From positions 10,123 to 74,122 of the forward strand of contig NZ_JQFW01000028.1 of the NCBI RefSeq assembly GCF_000753865.1: a stretch of 64,000 bases of DNA, read 5' to 3'. Origin of the DNA: Alteromonas sp. LOR (GTDB taxonomy: Bacteria > Pseudomonadota > Gammaproteobacteria > Enterobacterales > Alteromonadaceae). A model generated the notes under the pieces. It was not told the DNA's origin. It was given only the letters and a program-made list of their open reading frames with translations, and ran no database searches. Position numbers and translations under genes: made by a program. Below, in pieces: positions 38,582 to 47,624 of the stretch (position 1 is the stretch's first letter; every line of letters begins with the position of its first letter).

Positions 38582-39163
38582 TTATGAACAGCTCAAATCT
38601 GCACCTGTTAAGTCTTCTTTCGTGCCATCTCCATCACTGTCTATGGCCACTGAAATTCGGCCGTACAGCGAGAGAAGCAGTGCTGACGCATATTCGCTGC
38701 TATTGTCTTTTGGGCAGAGCGTAATGGTGGCTGCTTGACTTATGCCGCCTTGCTCGTTGAAGGTGATAGTGCCCGATATGCCGTAAATTGTATTTGCGCT
38801 ATTGAGTGGATCGCTGGTGGTGATAAGCGTTTCAGAAGTATCACGGGAGCCGTTACCATTGTCATCAACAAAAATCATGGTGGCGTTTTTCCAGCTGCTC
38901 ACACAGCTTGTGTAATTTTTGGTTGGACACATAACTACGTTTGATTGCTCATCTACTGCTGTAAATCGAGCACGCTGGGCCACTGCACTTAAGCTGTTAA
39001 GGTCTGAAGTGATCCTGCTTTTTATCAGAATGCTTTGTATAGCAGGGGCAACCGTCGTTAGCATAATAGCAACAATCGCTATGGCAATGAGCAGCTCTAA
39101 TAGGGTGAGCCCTGCTTGGTTTACTGTAACCTGTCTATTATTTTTCATTCGACTTTTTATCAT
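38582..39163 (-). CDS. GspH/FimT-like minor pilin (FimU-type candidate)
   Basis: A 193-aa prepilin with NQAG then [25 protein letters not shown], Glu at +5. The body has the GspH/FimT pattern: [36 protein letters not shown] and a C-terminal [17 protein letters not shown] segment. In Pseudomonas-type clusters a fimT/fimU gene precedes pilV; here it lies at the far end of the island in the opposite orientation. TGAG upstream supports the ATG at 39163. It is convergent with the second PilE-like gene. Confidence 0.78.
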   Translation of the reverse strand: MIKSRMKNNRQVTVNQAGLTLLELLIAIAIVAIMLTTVAPAIQSILIKSRITSDLNSLSAVAQRARFTAVDEQSNVVMCPTKNYTSCVSSWKNATMIFVDDNGNGSRDTSETLITTSDPLNSANTIYGISGTITFNEQGGISQAATITLCPKDNSSEYASALLLSLYGRISVAIDSDGDGTKEDLTGADLSCS

Positions 39164-39431
39164 AATTACTCAAAGTTCTTGGTCAAAATCTGACACTTTT
39201 TTAATCCCGTATGCAGAATTTGATAAACAAAAACGCCAACATTTAGCGTACACTAAAGTGGTTGGGCATAGCGTATGTTTTACTTCTATTGCGCATAGTT
39301 CGCTATACGTCTTTATGATAAGCCTACTACACGTACTACGATTAACGGTGGCATTTAATCTTGCCACTAACATCTATACGGATAATATCGTAAACTCACC
39401 GACTAAGACGCTTAAAAAACATGTGGATATT

Positions 39432-40612
<1,181 letters not shown>

Positions 40613-40635
40613 TTAATACGGTGCTGATAGAGCGC

Positions 40636-40665
40636 AAAAAAGGGAGCTTGTTGCTCCCTTTTTTT
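40636..40665. terminator. bidirectional terminator between glnB and slyD-like gene
   Basis: AAAAAAGGGAGC and GCTCCCTTTTTTT form a 12-bp stem around a TTGTT loop. It serves glnB on plus and the FKBP gene on minus. Confidence 0.92.
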
Positions 40666-40682
40666 ACACTATAGCGTGTGGC

Positions 40683-41168
40683 TTAGTGGTCGTGTCCGCA
40701 ACCTTCAGGTCCGTGCACATGTCCATGCTCGCGCTCTTGCTCAGTCGCTTCACGAATATCTACTACATTAACGTCAAATGTTAATGGAATACCCGCCAAA
40801 GGATGGTTACCGTCAACAACCACTTCTTCATCATTCGTTTCTATAATAATGACAGACTGTTCGCCTTGCGGTGTAGTGGCACGAAAAGACATGCCTACTT
40901 CAACTTCTGTACCTTCAAACATTGAACGAGGAACGGTTTGAACTAACTCGTCTACACGCTCTCCGTATGCTTTTTCAGGCTCGATAGACACGTTGAAGCT
41001 ATCGTCTTTGTCTTTTCCAATTAATGCGTCTTCTAGTCCCTCAATAAGGAAGCGTTGACCAAGCAACACGACTAGCGGTTCTTTTCCTTCAGAAGAATCC
41101 AATGTGGTTCCATCTTCGGTTGAAACAGTATAGTGAAGTGTTACAACGCTATCAGAGGTAATAGTCAT
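40683..41168 (-). CDS. slyD: FKBP-type peptidyl-prolyl isomerase, SlyD-like
   Basis: A 161-aa SlyD-family FKBP. YTVSTEDGTTLDSS opens the FKBP fold, LIEGLEDALIGK and VDGNHPLAG are characteristic, and the C-terminus GHVHGPEGCGHDH carries a short His/Cys metal-binding tail. The tail is much shorter than in E. coli SlyD (196 aa), yet would still bind nickel or other metals. SlyD acts as a folding helper and in nickel delivery. It is a second SlyD-like protein in the window, alongside fkpB, which lacks the tail. Confidence 0.85.
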   Translation of the reverse strand: MTITSDSVVTLHYTVSTEDGTTLDSSEGKEPLVVLLGQRFLIEGLEDALIGKDKDDSFNVSIEPEKAYGERVDELVQTVPRSMFEGTEVEVGMSFRATTPQGEQSVIIIETNDEEVVVDGNHPLAGIPLTFDVNVVDIREATEQEREHGHVHGPEGCGHDH

Positions 41169-41224
41169 ATAAAATCCTAAGTTTTCCCATGTGGGTAATG
41201 AATGTAAATCGTTTGCCGTAAAAA

Positions 41225-42238
41225 TCAGCGACGTTTCTTAATGATGTTGCTGGCTTGTTGCTCAATACTGTACGGCAGAGCATAAGGGTAACAGGTTACA
41301 GCCTCATTATCAGCCAACCTGTGTAAATCTTGTGGGGTGGTATCGTTTGAAAGTACCGCCATAAAGTGAGTTTCATTGTCTAAACGGGCAACGCTTGTTA
41401 CCAAGCCTGCTCTTCGCCAATTATCGCCAAGCTGCTTTTCAATAGTGTCTCCGGCAGAAACCTCAACATTTCCATCAATACAAAAACTGAATGCAGCACG
41501 TTTGTTTTTCCCTAAAAAACGGGTTCTCGCCACCACTTCTTGGCCCATGTAACAGCCTTTATCAAAATCAATGGCATTAAGGGCGTGTACATTTAGCATT
41601 TGGGGTACATATTCACCCACTGTACTTCCGTTGACTGTCGCGTGGGCATTAACAATTTTAATGGCGTCAAACACCGATTGTGCATAACAGGGAAGTGCGT
41701 TCTTGGCTATGTTTGCTGTAACGTCGTCGCTAGCTTGTTGGTGCAGAACTACGAAGTAACCCTGTTGCGCGGTATCGGTTTTAAAGCAAAGCCCATACTC
41801 GTTTTGATAACTGATAAGAGAACCGTCACTATCGGTTTCGTCTAAAGACACGTCAGGGAAATATTTGCTTAAAAGGGCTACCGCTTCAGTGCCTGAAACA
41901 AAAAAAGCATTGAATTCGCTGCTGCTATCAACGATGTCTACTTTTGAAAATACGCCGTACTTATTAAGCTCAGCTAGGGTACGTGCACCAGCGTCTTCAT
42001 TAGTCAGTAGCAGTATTTTTGAGCCAAATCGCGCCAGGTACCCCGTTGACCATGTTTTACCTTTGTTATCGCAATGGGCGTAGTGCCGTACCGTCTTGTC
42101 ATCTAGCTTATTGATATTGACAGTTAGCTGGCCCTGCAGATAGCTATCCGCTTGCTCACCCTCGAGGGTTATAATCATGGTGTTGCCAAGTGTTACAGCA
42201 TAATGTTGTGGTAATGCATCTAGCGTTTTTAATGACAT
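41225..42238 (-). CDS. ygfZ: tRNA-modifying / Fe-S assembly protein YgfZ
   Basis: YgfZ is a folate-dependent protein of the GcvT-like fold needed for maturation of certain Fe-S enzymes such as MiaB. The family signature K-G-C-Y-x-G-Q-E is intact as KGCYMGQEVVARTR near residue 230. The ATG at 42238 gives 337 aa (E. coli 326) starting MSLKTLDALP; an in-frame ATG at 42271 would add an unrelated extension. It is divergent from sdhE, the same neighbourhood as in E. coli. Confidence 0.9.
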   Translation of the reverse strand: MSLKTLDALPQHYAVTLGNTMIITLEGEQADSYLQGQLTVNINKLDDKTVRHYAHCDNKGKTWSTGYLARFGSKILLLTNEDAGARTLAELNKYGVFSKVDIVDSSSEFNAFFVSGTEAVALLSKYFPDVSLDETDSDGSLISYQNEYGLCFKTDTAQQGYFVVLHQQASDDVTANIAKNALPCYAQSVFDAIKIVNAHATVNGSTVGEYVPQMLNVHALNAIDFDKGCYMGQEVVARTRFLGKNKRAAFSFCIDGNVEVSAGDTIEKQLGDNWRRAGLVTSVARLDNETHFMAVLSNDTTPQDLHRLADNEAVTCYPYALPYSIEQQASNIIKKRR

Positions 42239-42419
42239 GATGGCGCTCTTTTTAGAAACGTATGGTATCAAAGTATGGCAAAAAGCTGATTTATCAAGGG
42301 GGAGGTGGCAGGCAGTCGTAAATTCTTTACGTAAGTTTGCTTATCAGACCAAAAGAGCAGTGATCCTACAGTGGCACGCGTGGTATTATTTAATGATAAC
42401 AATTGAGGTTAAAGAATAT

Positions 42420-42671
42420 ATGTTTGAACCCAAACGATTAGCGAGATTAAAGTGGGCATGCCGCCGCGGCATGCTTGAACTAGATGTATTATTACTGCCT
42501 TTTGTAGAGCAAGCGTTCGACGAATTAAGCTACGAAGAAAAAGTTACCTTCGAGCGTTTACTAACAAGCGACGATCCTGATTTATTCGCGTGGATAATGG
42601 GTCACCAAAAATGCGACGACCCTGAGTTAGCCGCGATGATTTCAACCGTCGTCAATCGTGTCAAAGTATAG
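42420..42671 (+). CDS. sdhE: succinate dehydrogenase assembly factor SdhE
   Basis: SdhE promotes covalent FAD attachment to succinate dehydrogenase (and fumarate reductase). The 83-aa product has the diagnostic ARLKWACRRGMLELD, containing the conserved RGxxE motif, and ends with the acidic DDPDLFAWIMG. The ATG at 42420 has GAGG upstream; the frame is open back to 42237 but this would overlap the ygfZ start. It overlaps the following YgfX-like gene, an arrangement conserved in gammaproteobacteria. Confidence 0.95.
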   Translation: MFEPKRLARLKWACRRGMLELDVLLLPFVEQAFDELSYEEKVTFERLLTSDDPDLFAWIMGHQKCDDPELAAMISTVVNRVKV

Positions 42672-43263
42672 AATACACATAACGTATTCACCTTACAGAG
42701 TGACGTTCAACCGCGTCACTCTATCCGCTCTACTGTTAGTTGTATTTCAATGTTTGCCATCAAGTCTTATGACGTGGATTGATAAGACAAACCTTACCGC
42801 TCTCACGCTCCCCCCACTTTTTATATGGATTTACTGTTCGCTTTTTTGTATACCAAAGCCCAGTCCATCAAAGCCAAGTCAATTGGCGCTTAGACAATCA
42901 ACGCTTAGTCAATCAACACAGAGAAATTCTCTAAACCAACTGGATTTGATGTTGTCGGACGAGGGTGTCGTGCATATTGTAGACGGCGTCTCTTGTGACA
43001 AGTTTATGAATCTGATAAGAAAAAGACTTACCAGCTCTCAGACTAATGATATATTTCAGCTTCACGGTGCGTCTCAGCTTTTCCCTTGGGGGATTTGTCT
43101 GGAGATGACTCGAGTAAAACAAAAATGGTCCGATAAAGATCACGCTCACTTTTGCTGGGTACTGAAAAACGAATGTTCTGAACGTGATTATCGCAGATTA
43201 TGTAGAGCGGTAATTTATGTCAGAAAAGGATATGGACTTAGGGACAAAATGAATGTTTCGTGA
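42658..43263 (+). CDS. YgfX-like membrane protein (divergent)
   Basis: A 201-aa protein with two N-terminal hydrophobic segments (about 20-38 and 47-66) and a soluble C-terminal part ending in HAHFCWVLKNECSERDYRRLCRAV, which resembles the C-terminal YgfX block (LWLA..MDEAEWRDLRRIL). It overlaps sdhE by 14 bases, starting at a GTG. E. coli YgfX follows sdhE too and has been described as a toxin acting on cytoskeletal proteins, though that role is debated. Here it is longer (E. coli about 135 aa), with a Ser/Gln-rich linker near 70-95. Assignment rests on position, topology and weak similarity. Confidence 0.6.
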   Translation: MSKYRIHITYSPYRVTFNRVTLSALLLVVFQCLPSSLMTWIDKTNLTALTLPPLFIWIYCSLFCIPKPSPSKPSQLALRQSTLSQSTQRNSLNQLDLMLSDEGVVHIVDGVSCDKFMNLIRKRLTSSQTNDIFQLHGASQLFPWGICLEMTRVKQKWSDKDHAHFCWVLKNECSERDYRRLCRAVIYVRKGYGLRDKMNVS

Positions 43264-44257
43264 ATATACAAAAGCGCTGTTTAAGCGCGTTGATAAGCGA
43301 CAGTTAATGCAGTTCAAACCTCCACGGTTACCGCAACGCATTTACACCAAAACTCTCAATATAGACAACAAACACTACGGTAAATTTTGTCAGGAAGTGG
43401 CTTGGCCTGCGAGTGAACACGTTCATCCTTTATATCTGCAAATGCTTTCTCTTCCTTTGCAAATGCGCTGTTTATTAGACAAACAAAGCCCATTTCCTTT
43501 ACTTGGATTAATTCACTGCGCCAACAAGGTTGAGGTTTTTGAGCATTGCGATCTCTCTGAGCCTGTTGAGTGTCGGGTTAGGTTTAGTGATGTTAGACCT
43601 CATGCAAGAGGGTGGGAAGTGGATGTTTTACTTGACGCATTGCAAAGCTCAAAGTGCGTTTATAAAGCTGTAAGTAGTTACCTAGTTAAGGTGAAAGCGG
43701 TGCATGTTGCTCCAAGAGCAGCGCAGACAGGACACGTTTCAACCGACGAGAGCGATGAGGCCATACAGCGAGAGTTAGTATCAACGCTCACTGCAAGTGC
43801 AGACACAGGAAGGCGCTACGCCGCTATTTCGGGAGACTATAACCCTATTCATCTATCGGCTGTTTCTGCGAAGGCATTTGGCTTTAAAACTGCCATTGCC
43901 CACGGAATGTGGACACTGGCCTGTGTAATCTCTCAATTTGTTGACAATACTGCCGACAAAACCACTGTTGATGACACTGTCGAAGCCAAGGCCGAAAGCA
44001 CAGATAACGAAGAAAAAGAGCAGGGCTCAGGCGGTAATAAAGCGTTATGTAACGGCTATATCAAAGAAGTGTCGTGTAGGTTCAAACAGCCCGTTTATTT
44101 ACCCAATGAATTGACCGTGTTCAGTAAAAGCCTAACTGGCTCTTCAAGCGCAACATCAAAATCGCATGCTAACCCGTTTGTTAAACATAGTGCCGAGCTA
44201 GAAGTGACCAGTGCGAAAGACTCAATTACGCACTTACACGCTTTTTTGCATTATTAA
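43253..44257 (+). CDS. MaoC-like hotdog-fold dehydratase domain protein
   Basis: A 334-aa protein with the MaoC hydratase motif YAAISGDYNPIHLSAVSAKAFG followed by IAHGMW; Asp and His here are the (R)-enoyl-CoA hydratase catalytic pair. An N-terminal hotdog-like half (about 20-150) precedes, so it looks like a double-hotdog enzyme. A low-complexity acidic insert (about 238-265, AEST..EEKEQGSGG) splits the C-terminal domain. It overlaps the YgfX-like gene by 11 bases. Substrate not known; a 3-hydroxyacyl-CoA is likely by family. Confidence 0.8.
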   Translation: MFREYTKALFKRVDKRQLMQFKPPRLPQRIYTKTLNIDNKHYGKFCQEVAWPASEHVHPLYLQMLSLPLQMRCLLDKQSPFPLLGLIHCANKVEVFEHCDLSEPVECRVRFSDVRPHARGWEVDVLLDALQSSKCVYKAVSSYLVKVKAVHVAPRAAQTGHVSTDESDEAIQRELVSTLTASADTGRRYAAISGDYNPIHLSAVSAKAFGFKTAIAHGMWTLACVISQFVDNTADKTTVDDTVEAKAESTDNEEKEQGSGGNKALCNGYIKEVSCRFKQPVYLPNELTVFSKSLTGSSSATSKSHANPFVKHSAELEVTSAKDSITHLHAFLHY

Positions 44258-44262
44258 AAAAA

Positions 44263-44298
44263 GGTGGGCGTTTCCGTTTACTTTAACGCTCACCTTTA
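44263..44298. terminator. bidirectional terminator between the MaoC-like gene and nadB
   Basis: AAGGTGGGCGTT pairs with AACGCTCACCTT (one G-T) around a 12-base loop, with an A-run before and TTTAG after. It lies between two convergent genes. Confidence 0.8.
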
Positions 44299-44381
44299 GT
44301 GTTTAACATTACCACTGCGTACCTTTTCTTGTGTACAGGGGCATGCCGGAGAGTTATTTGTTAGCGCTTAACGTCTAGAGC

Positions 44382-46067
44382 TTAACGCATATCGCTGAAG
44401 CTTCCTTCAGTGATGAGTGCCCCAACGCTTTCTCCGGACAGCTGGTTATTAGGTACCAACACGGTGGGCTTAGTGTCACTTAGCTGTTCTGGATGGTCCA
44501 GATTAAAATGAAGGCCTCTACTTTCTTTTCTTTCCATGGCGCATCGCACAATGAGCTCTGCCACTGTGACCAAGTTTCTCAACTCAAGCAAGTTGTTACT
44601 TACTCGAAAGTGGGAGTAATATTCGGTAATTTCCTGCTCTAACAACTTAATGCGTCGCATAGCACGTTCTAACCGTTTATCGGTTCGAACAATACCAACA
44701 TAATCCCACATAAACAGTCTCAGCTCGTGCCAGTTGTGTTGAATAATAACTTCTTCGTCTGAGTTTGATACTTGGCTTTCATCCCAAGGGGCAATAGTTT
44801 CGTCACTATCTTTAGTAGGGAGACAGCTAATAATATGCTCTGCTGCTGAACTGGCAAACACCACACATTCCAGTAAGGAGTTTGACGCCATTCTATTTGC
44901 ACCGTGCAAACCGGTATAAGCGACTTCGCCAATAGCGTAAACGTTGTTTAAATCGGTCTTTGCATTAAAGTCGGTGATCACACCACCACAGCTATAATGC
45001 GCTGCCGGTACCACCGGAATTGGCTCACGGGTGATATCGATACCCAAGGAGCGGCATTTGCGATAGATGTTAGGGAAGTGTTTAACAATAAAATCGGCAG
45101 GTTTATGACTGATGTCTAAGTACATGCAATCTGCGCCCAAGCGTTTCATTTCATAATCTATGGCTCTTGCAACCACATCACGGGGCGCAAGATCGCCACG
45201 CTCATCAAACTTCTGCATAAAGCGAGTGCCATCAGCGTGACAAAGATTAGCGCCTTCACCGCGCAATGCTTCTGTGATGAGAAAGTTTCGCGCCTGAGGA
45301 TGAAATAGACAAGTAGGGTGGAACTGGTTAAATTCCATGTTTGCCACTCTACATCCGGCGCGCCAAGCCATTGCAATGCCGTCACCGCTCGATACATCCG
45401 GGTTTGATGTGTATTGATAAACTTTACTGCCGCCGCCGGTGGCTAAGGCAATAAACGGCGCGCGGATAACTTCAACGTGCTCTTGCTGACGGTTCCATAC
45501 ATACGCACCCACGCACTGATTCTTCTCGGTCTTCGATGGGATGAGGTCAATGGCATTATAGCGCTCGAAAAAATGGATGTTGGGGTGGGTAGATACCGCA
45601 TCGTTAAGCGTAATTTGCAGCGCTTCGCCAGTGGCATCCGCGGCATGCAATATTCTGCGATGACTATGACCGCCCTCTCGGGTCAGGTGAAACTTCTCTT
45701 CGCCAGATTCGCTTTTTTCTCTGTCAAACGGCACTCCGTAACTAATTAGCCATTCCAAAGCCGCTTTTGCCCGTTCGGTGGTAAAGCGAACTGCTGGCTC
45801 CTCACAAAGGCCGCCACCGGCCATTAGCGTGTCGCTGACGTGTGCATCGATTGAATCTTGTTCATCGAATACTGCAGCAATACCACCTTGAGCGTAACGT
45901 GTTGAGCCTTCATTTCGATCGCTTTTACTCAAAACTATAACTTGGCAATGGTCAGCGAGCCTCAACGCTAGGCTTAGCCCAGCTGCGCCGCTTCCGATAA
46001 TTAACACATCACATCGATGTTCTATGGCATTTGGTGTGGAAGTTAGTGAAGACGATCCAGATTTCAT
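44382..46067 (-). CDS. nadB: L-aspartate oxidase
   Basis: NadB oxidises L-aspartate to iminoaspartate, the first step of NAD synthesis from aspartate. The FAD-binding [11 protein letters not shown] lies near residue 26, and the family signatures RYAQGGIAA and HTHAxxN-like [13 protein letters not shown] are present. Length is 561 aa (E. coli 540). It is divergent from rpoE, the same arrangement as in E. coli. NadA and NadC are not in the window, but nadE is 5 kb away. Confidence 0.96.
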   Translation of the reverse strand: MKSGSSSLTSTPNAIEHRCDVLIIGSGAAGLSLALRLADHCQVIVLSKSDRNEGSTRYAQGGIAAVFDEQDSIDAHVSDTLMAGGGLCEEPAVRFTTERAKAALEWLISYGVPFDREKSESGEEKFHLTREGGHSHRRILHAADATGEALQITLNDAVSTHPNIHFFERYNAIDLIPSKTEKNQCVGAYVWNRQQEHVEVIRAPFIALATGGGSKVYQYTSNPDVSSGDGIAMAWRAGCRVANMEFNQFHPTCLFHPQARNFLITEALRGEGANLCHADGTRFMQKFDERGDLAPRDVVARAIDYEMKRLGADCMYLDISHKPADFIVKHFPNIYRKCRSLGIDITREPIPVVPAAHYSCGGVITDFNAKTDLNNVYAIGEVAYTGLHGANRMASNSLLECVVFASSAAEHIISCLPTKDSDETIAPWDESQVSNSDEEVIIQHNWHELRLFMWDYVGIVRTDKRLERAMRRIKLLEQEITEYYSHFRVSNNLLELRNLVTVAELIVRCAMERKESRGLHFNLDHPEQLSDTKPTVLVPNNQLSGESVGALITEGSFSDMR

Positions 46068-46184
46068 GTATTTTTACATCAATATATACGAGCAAAGGTT
46101 CAGCAAGTCTAAAGGATGAGTGACAAAACACAATAATTCTTAGGGCGTGAACATGGTATTATTTCAAATAATTAATGCTTTAAC

Positions 46185-46212
46185 AGAACTTTTTTAAATA
46201 GAACACGTCTAT
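46185..46212 (+). promoter_or_regulatory. candidate sigma-E autoregulatory promoter of rpoE
   Basis: AGAACTT (46185-46191) and TCTAT (46208-46212) are 16 bases apart, a close match to the sigma-E consensus (GGAACTT, 16-17 bases, TCTGA/TCAAA). It lies 53 bases before the chosen rpoE start. In E. coli rpoE also has a sigma-E promoter at this position. Confidence 0.7.
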
Positions 46213-46264
46213 AAGCAGGCTTAATAGAGCTATTGTGGATATGAAGTAGGGAGTAATGGCTCGA

Positions 46265-46843
46265 ATGAGCGAGCAAGTAACCGACCAGCAACTGGTGGAA
46301 AGAGTACAACGTGGTGATAAAAACGCATTTAACTTGTTGGTAACCCGTTACCAACACAAAGTTATGCACCTAGTGTCTCGATACGTTAAAAATACAGGTG
46401 ATGTTGCTGACGTAACACAAGAAGCCTTTATAAAAGCATATAGAGCGCTCCCCAATTTTCGCGGAGACAGTGCCTTTTACACCTGGCTTTATCGCATTGC
46501 GGTAAATAGCGCTAAAAACTATCTCGTTTCTCAAGGCCGAAAGCCCCCCGCAAGCGATGTGGATGCTGAAGAGGCCGACTACTATGAAGGTAGTGACGCG
46601 CTAAAAGAGCAATCGACTCCCGAACGGAGTTTGCTCTCGGATGAGCTAGAAGAGACGTTATTTAAAGTGGTGGAAAAACTGCCTGATGATCTCCGAATGG
46701 CGATAACGCTACGTGAAATTGAAGGGTTAAGCTACGAAGAAATTGCCAGTGTAATGTCTTGTCCTGTAGGTACCGTTCGTTCGCGTATATTCAGGGCGAG
46801 AGAAGCCATTGATAAGGTTATTCAGCCGCTGTTGGAAAATTAA
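46265..46843 (+). CDS. rpoE: RNA polymerase sigma factor RpoE (sigma-E)
   Basis: Extracytoplasmic stress sigma factor responding to misfolded outer-membrane proteins. Region 2 shows VTQEAFIKAYRALPNFRGDSAFYTWLYRIA and region 4 shows LREIEGLSYEEIASVMSCPVGTVRSRIFRAREAI. The ATG at 46265 (MSEQVTDQQLV, matching E. coli MSEQLTDQ) gives 192 aa versus 191 in E. coli; the upstream ATG at 46256 is an alternative with a tight GGGAG. It heads the rpoE-rseA-rseB-rseC operon. Confidence 0.97.
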   Translation: MSEQVTDQQLVERVQRGDKNAFNLLVTRYQHKVMHLVSRYVKNTGDVADVTQEAFIKAYRALPNFRGDSAFYTWLYRIAVNSAKNYLVSQGRKPPASDVDAEEADYYEGSDALKEQSTPERSLLSDELEETLFKVVEKLPDDLRMAITLREIEGLSYEEIASVMSCPVGTVRSRIFRAREAIDKVIQPLLEN

Positions 46844-46941
46844 TTTAAATAAACTTCAAAAAAGATGAACTTTCTCTTTTTTGGGATGACTAACAGCTGT
46901 GTTAGGGTAGTTAACGATCAAAACGATCTGGATATGAATAT

Positions 46942-47523
46942 ATGACGCAACAGCAAGAAAAATTGTCCGCATTCATGGATGGTGAAGCAGAAGACGATAA
47001 AATCATCGACGCGATTAAGCATGATGCAGAGCTTCAAGCTAAATGGCAGCGATACCATGTCATCCGTGGTACCATGCGCAAAGAAGCAAGCGTAGCGCCA
47101 GAAATGGATATTACGGCTAGCATTGCTGCGGCCTTGGCAGATGAACCTGCGATTGTTGCACCAAAAGAGTCTCGCTGGCGCTCAATCCCAATCATTGGGA
47201 ATGTGGTTCCATTTGCAACTCAATCTGGTCAGTTTGCCGTTGCAGCGTCGGTAGCTTTAGCTGTTATTTTAGGTGTTCAGCACCTGAACCAGCCAGCGCC
47301 TTCAGAGCCATTCATGACGGCACCCACTGCGGGTCCTCAAGGTGGTTTAGCGCCGGTAAGTCTTGAGCAAACTCGGACGTTGCCACGCAACGACATGAAT
47401 GAAGTGCTTGAGAAGAAGCGTAAAATTAACGCGCTTATCGCCGACCATGAGCAACAAATAAAATTGAAACAGGTGCAGGCCGAAGAGGAAGAAAAAGCCT
47501 CTGACGATACTAATCGCCCATAG
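46942..47523 (+). CDS. rseA: anti-sigma-E factor RseA
   Basis: An inner-membrane protein that holds RpoE inactive until cut by DegS and RseP. The N-terminal anti-sigma domain has KLSAFMDGEAEDD and WQRYHVIRGTMR. One membrane segment lies at about 97-115 (FAVAASVALAVILG), followed by a periplasmic part rich in acidic and Gln residues that ends in DDTNRP. Length is 193 aa (E. coli 216). It follows rpoE by 98 bases, which contain an A6/T6-flanked hairpin-like stretch near 46857-46881. Confidence 0.93.
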   Translation: MTQQQEKLSAFMDGEAEDDKIIDAIKHDAELQAKWQRYHVIRGTMRKEASVAPEMDITASIAAALADEPAIVAPKESRWRSIPIIGNVVPFATQSGQFAVAASVALAVILGVQHLNQPAPSEPFMTAPTAGPQGGLAPVSLEQTRTLPRNDMNEVLEKKRKINALIADHEQQIKLKQVQAEEEEKASDDTNRP

Positions 47524-47576
47524 GCGATTGCGGCAACGCCACTATTTCAACTAGTATTTATTATTAGTAACTTCGC

Positions 47577-47602
47577 ATACCAGCACTTGCACGTGCTGGT
47601 AT
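47577..47602. repeat. perfect 10-bp inverted repeat between rseA and rseB
   Basis: ATACCAGCAC (47577-47586) pairs with GTGCTGGTAT (47593-47602) around a 6-base loop; GTCTGTTTT follows. It could weaken transcription into rseB or stabilise the upstream mRNA. It also masks the first candidate rseB ATG at 47601. Confidence 0.7.
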
Positions 47603-47624
47603 GTCTGTTTTAAAGGCAAGGAAA

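Noticed and set aside
38919..39431. Long N-terminal extension of the nadE frame, with hydrophobic segments
   Set aside because: It lies largely antisense to the FimT-like gene; NadE homology starts only at the ATG pair 39432/39435.
42237..42419. N-terminal extension of sdhE frame
   Set aside because: It would collide with the ygfZ start region and lacks homology; the ATG at 42420 has a good ribosome binding site.
46857..46881. Terminator between rpoE and rseA
   Set aside because: The A6GA/TCT6 pairing has almost no G-C, so it is unlikely to stop transcription; left as a weak hairpin only.
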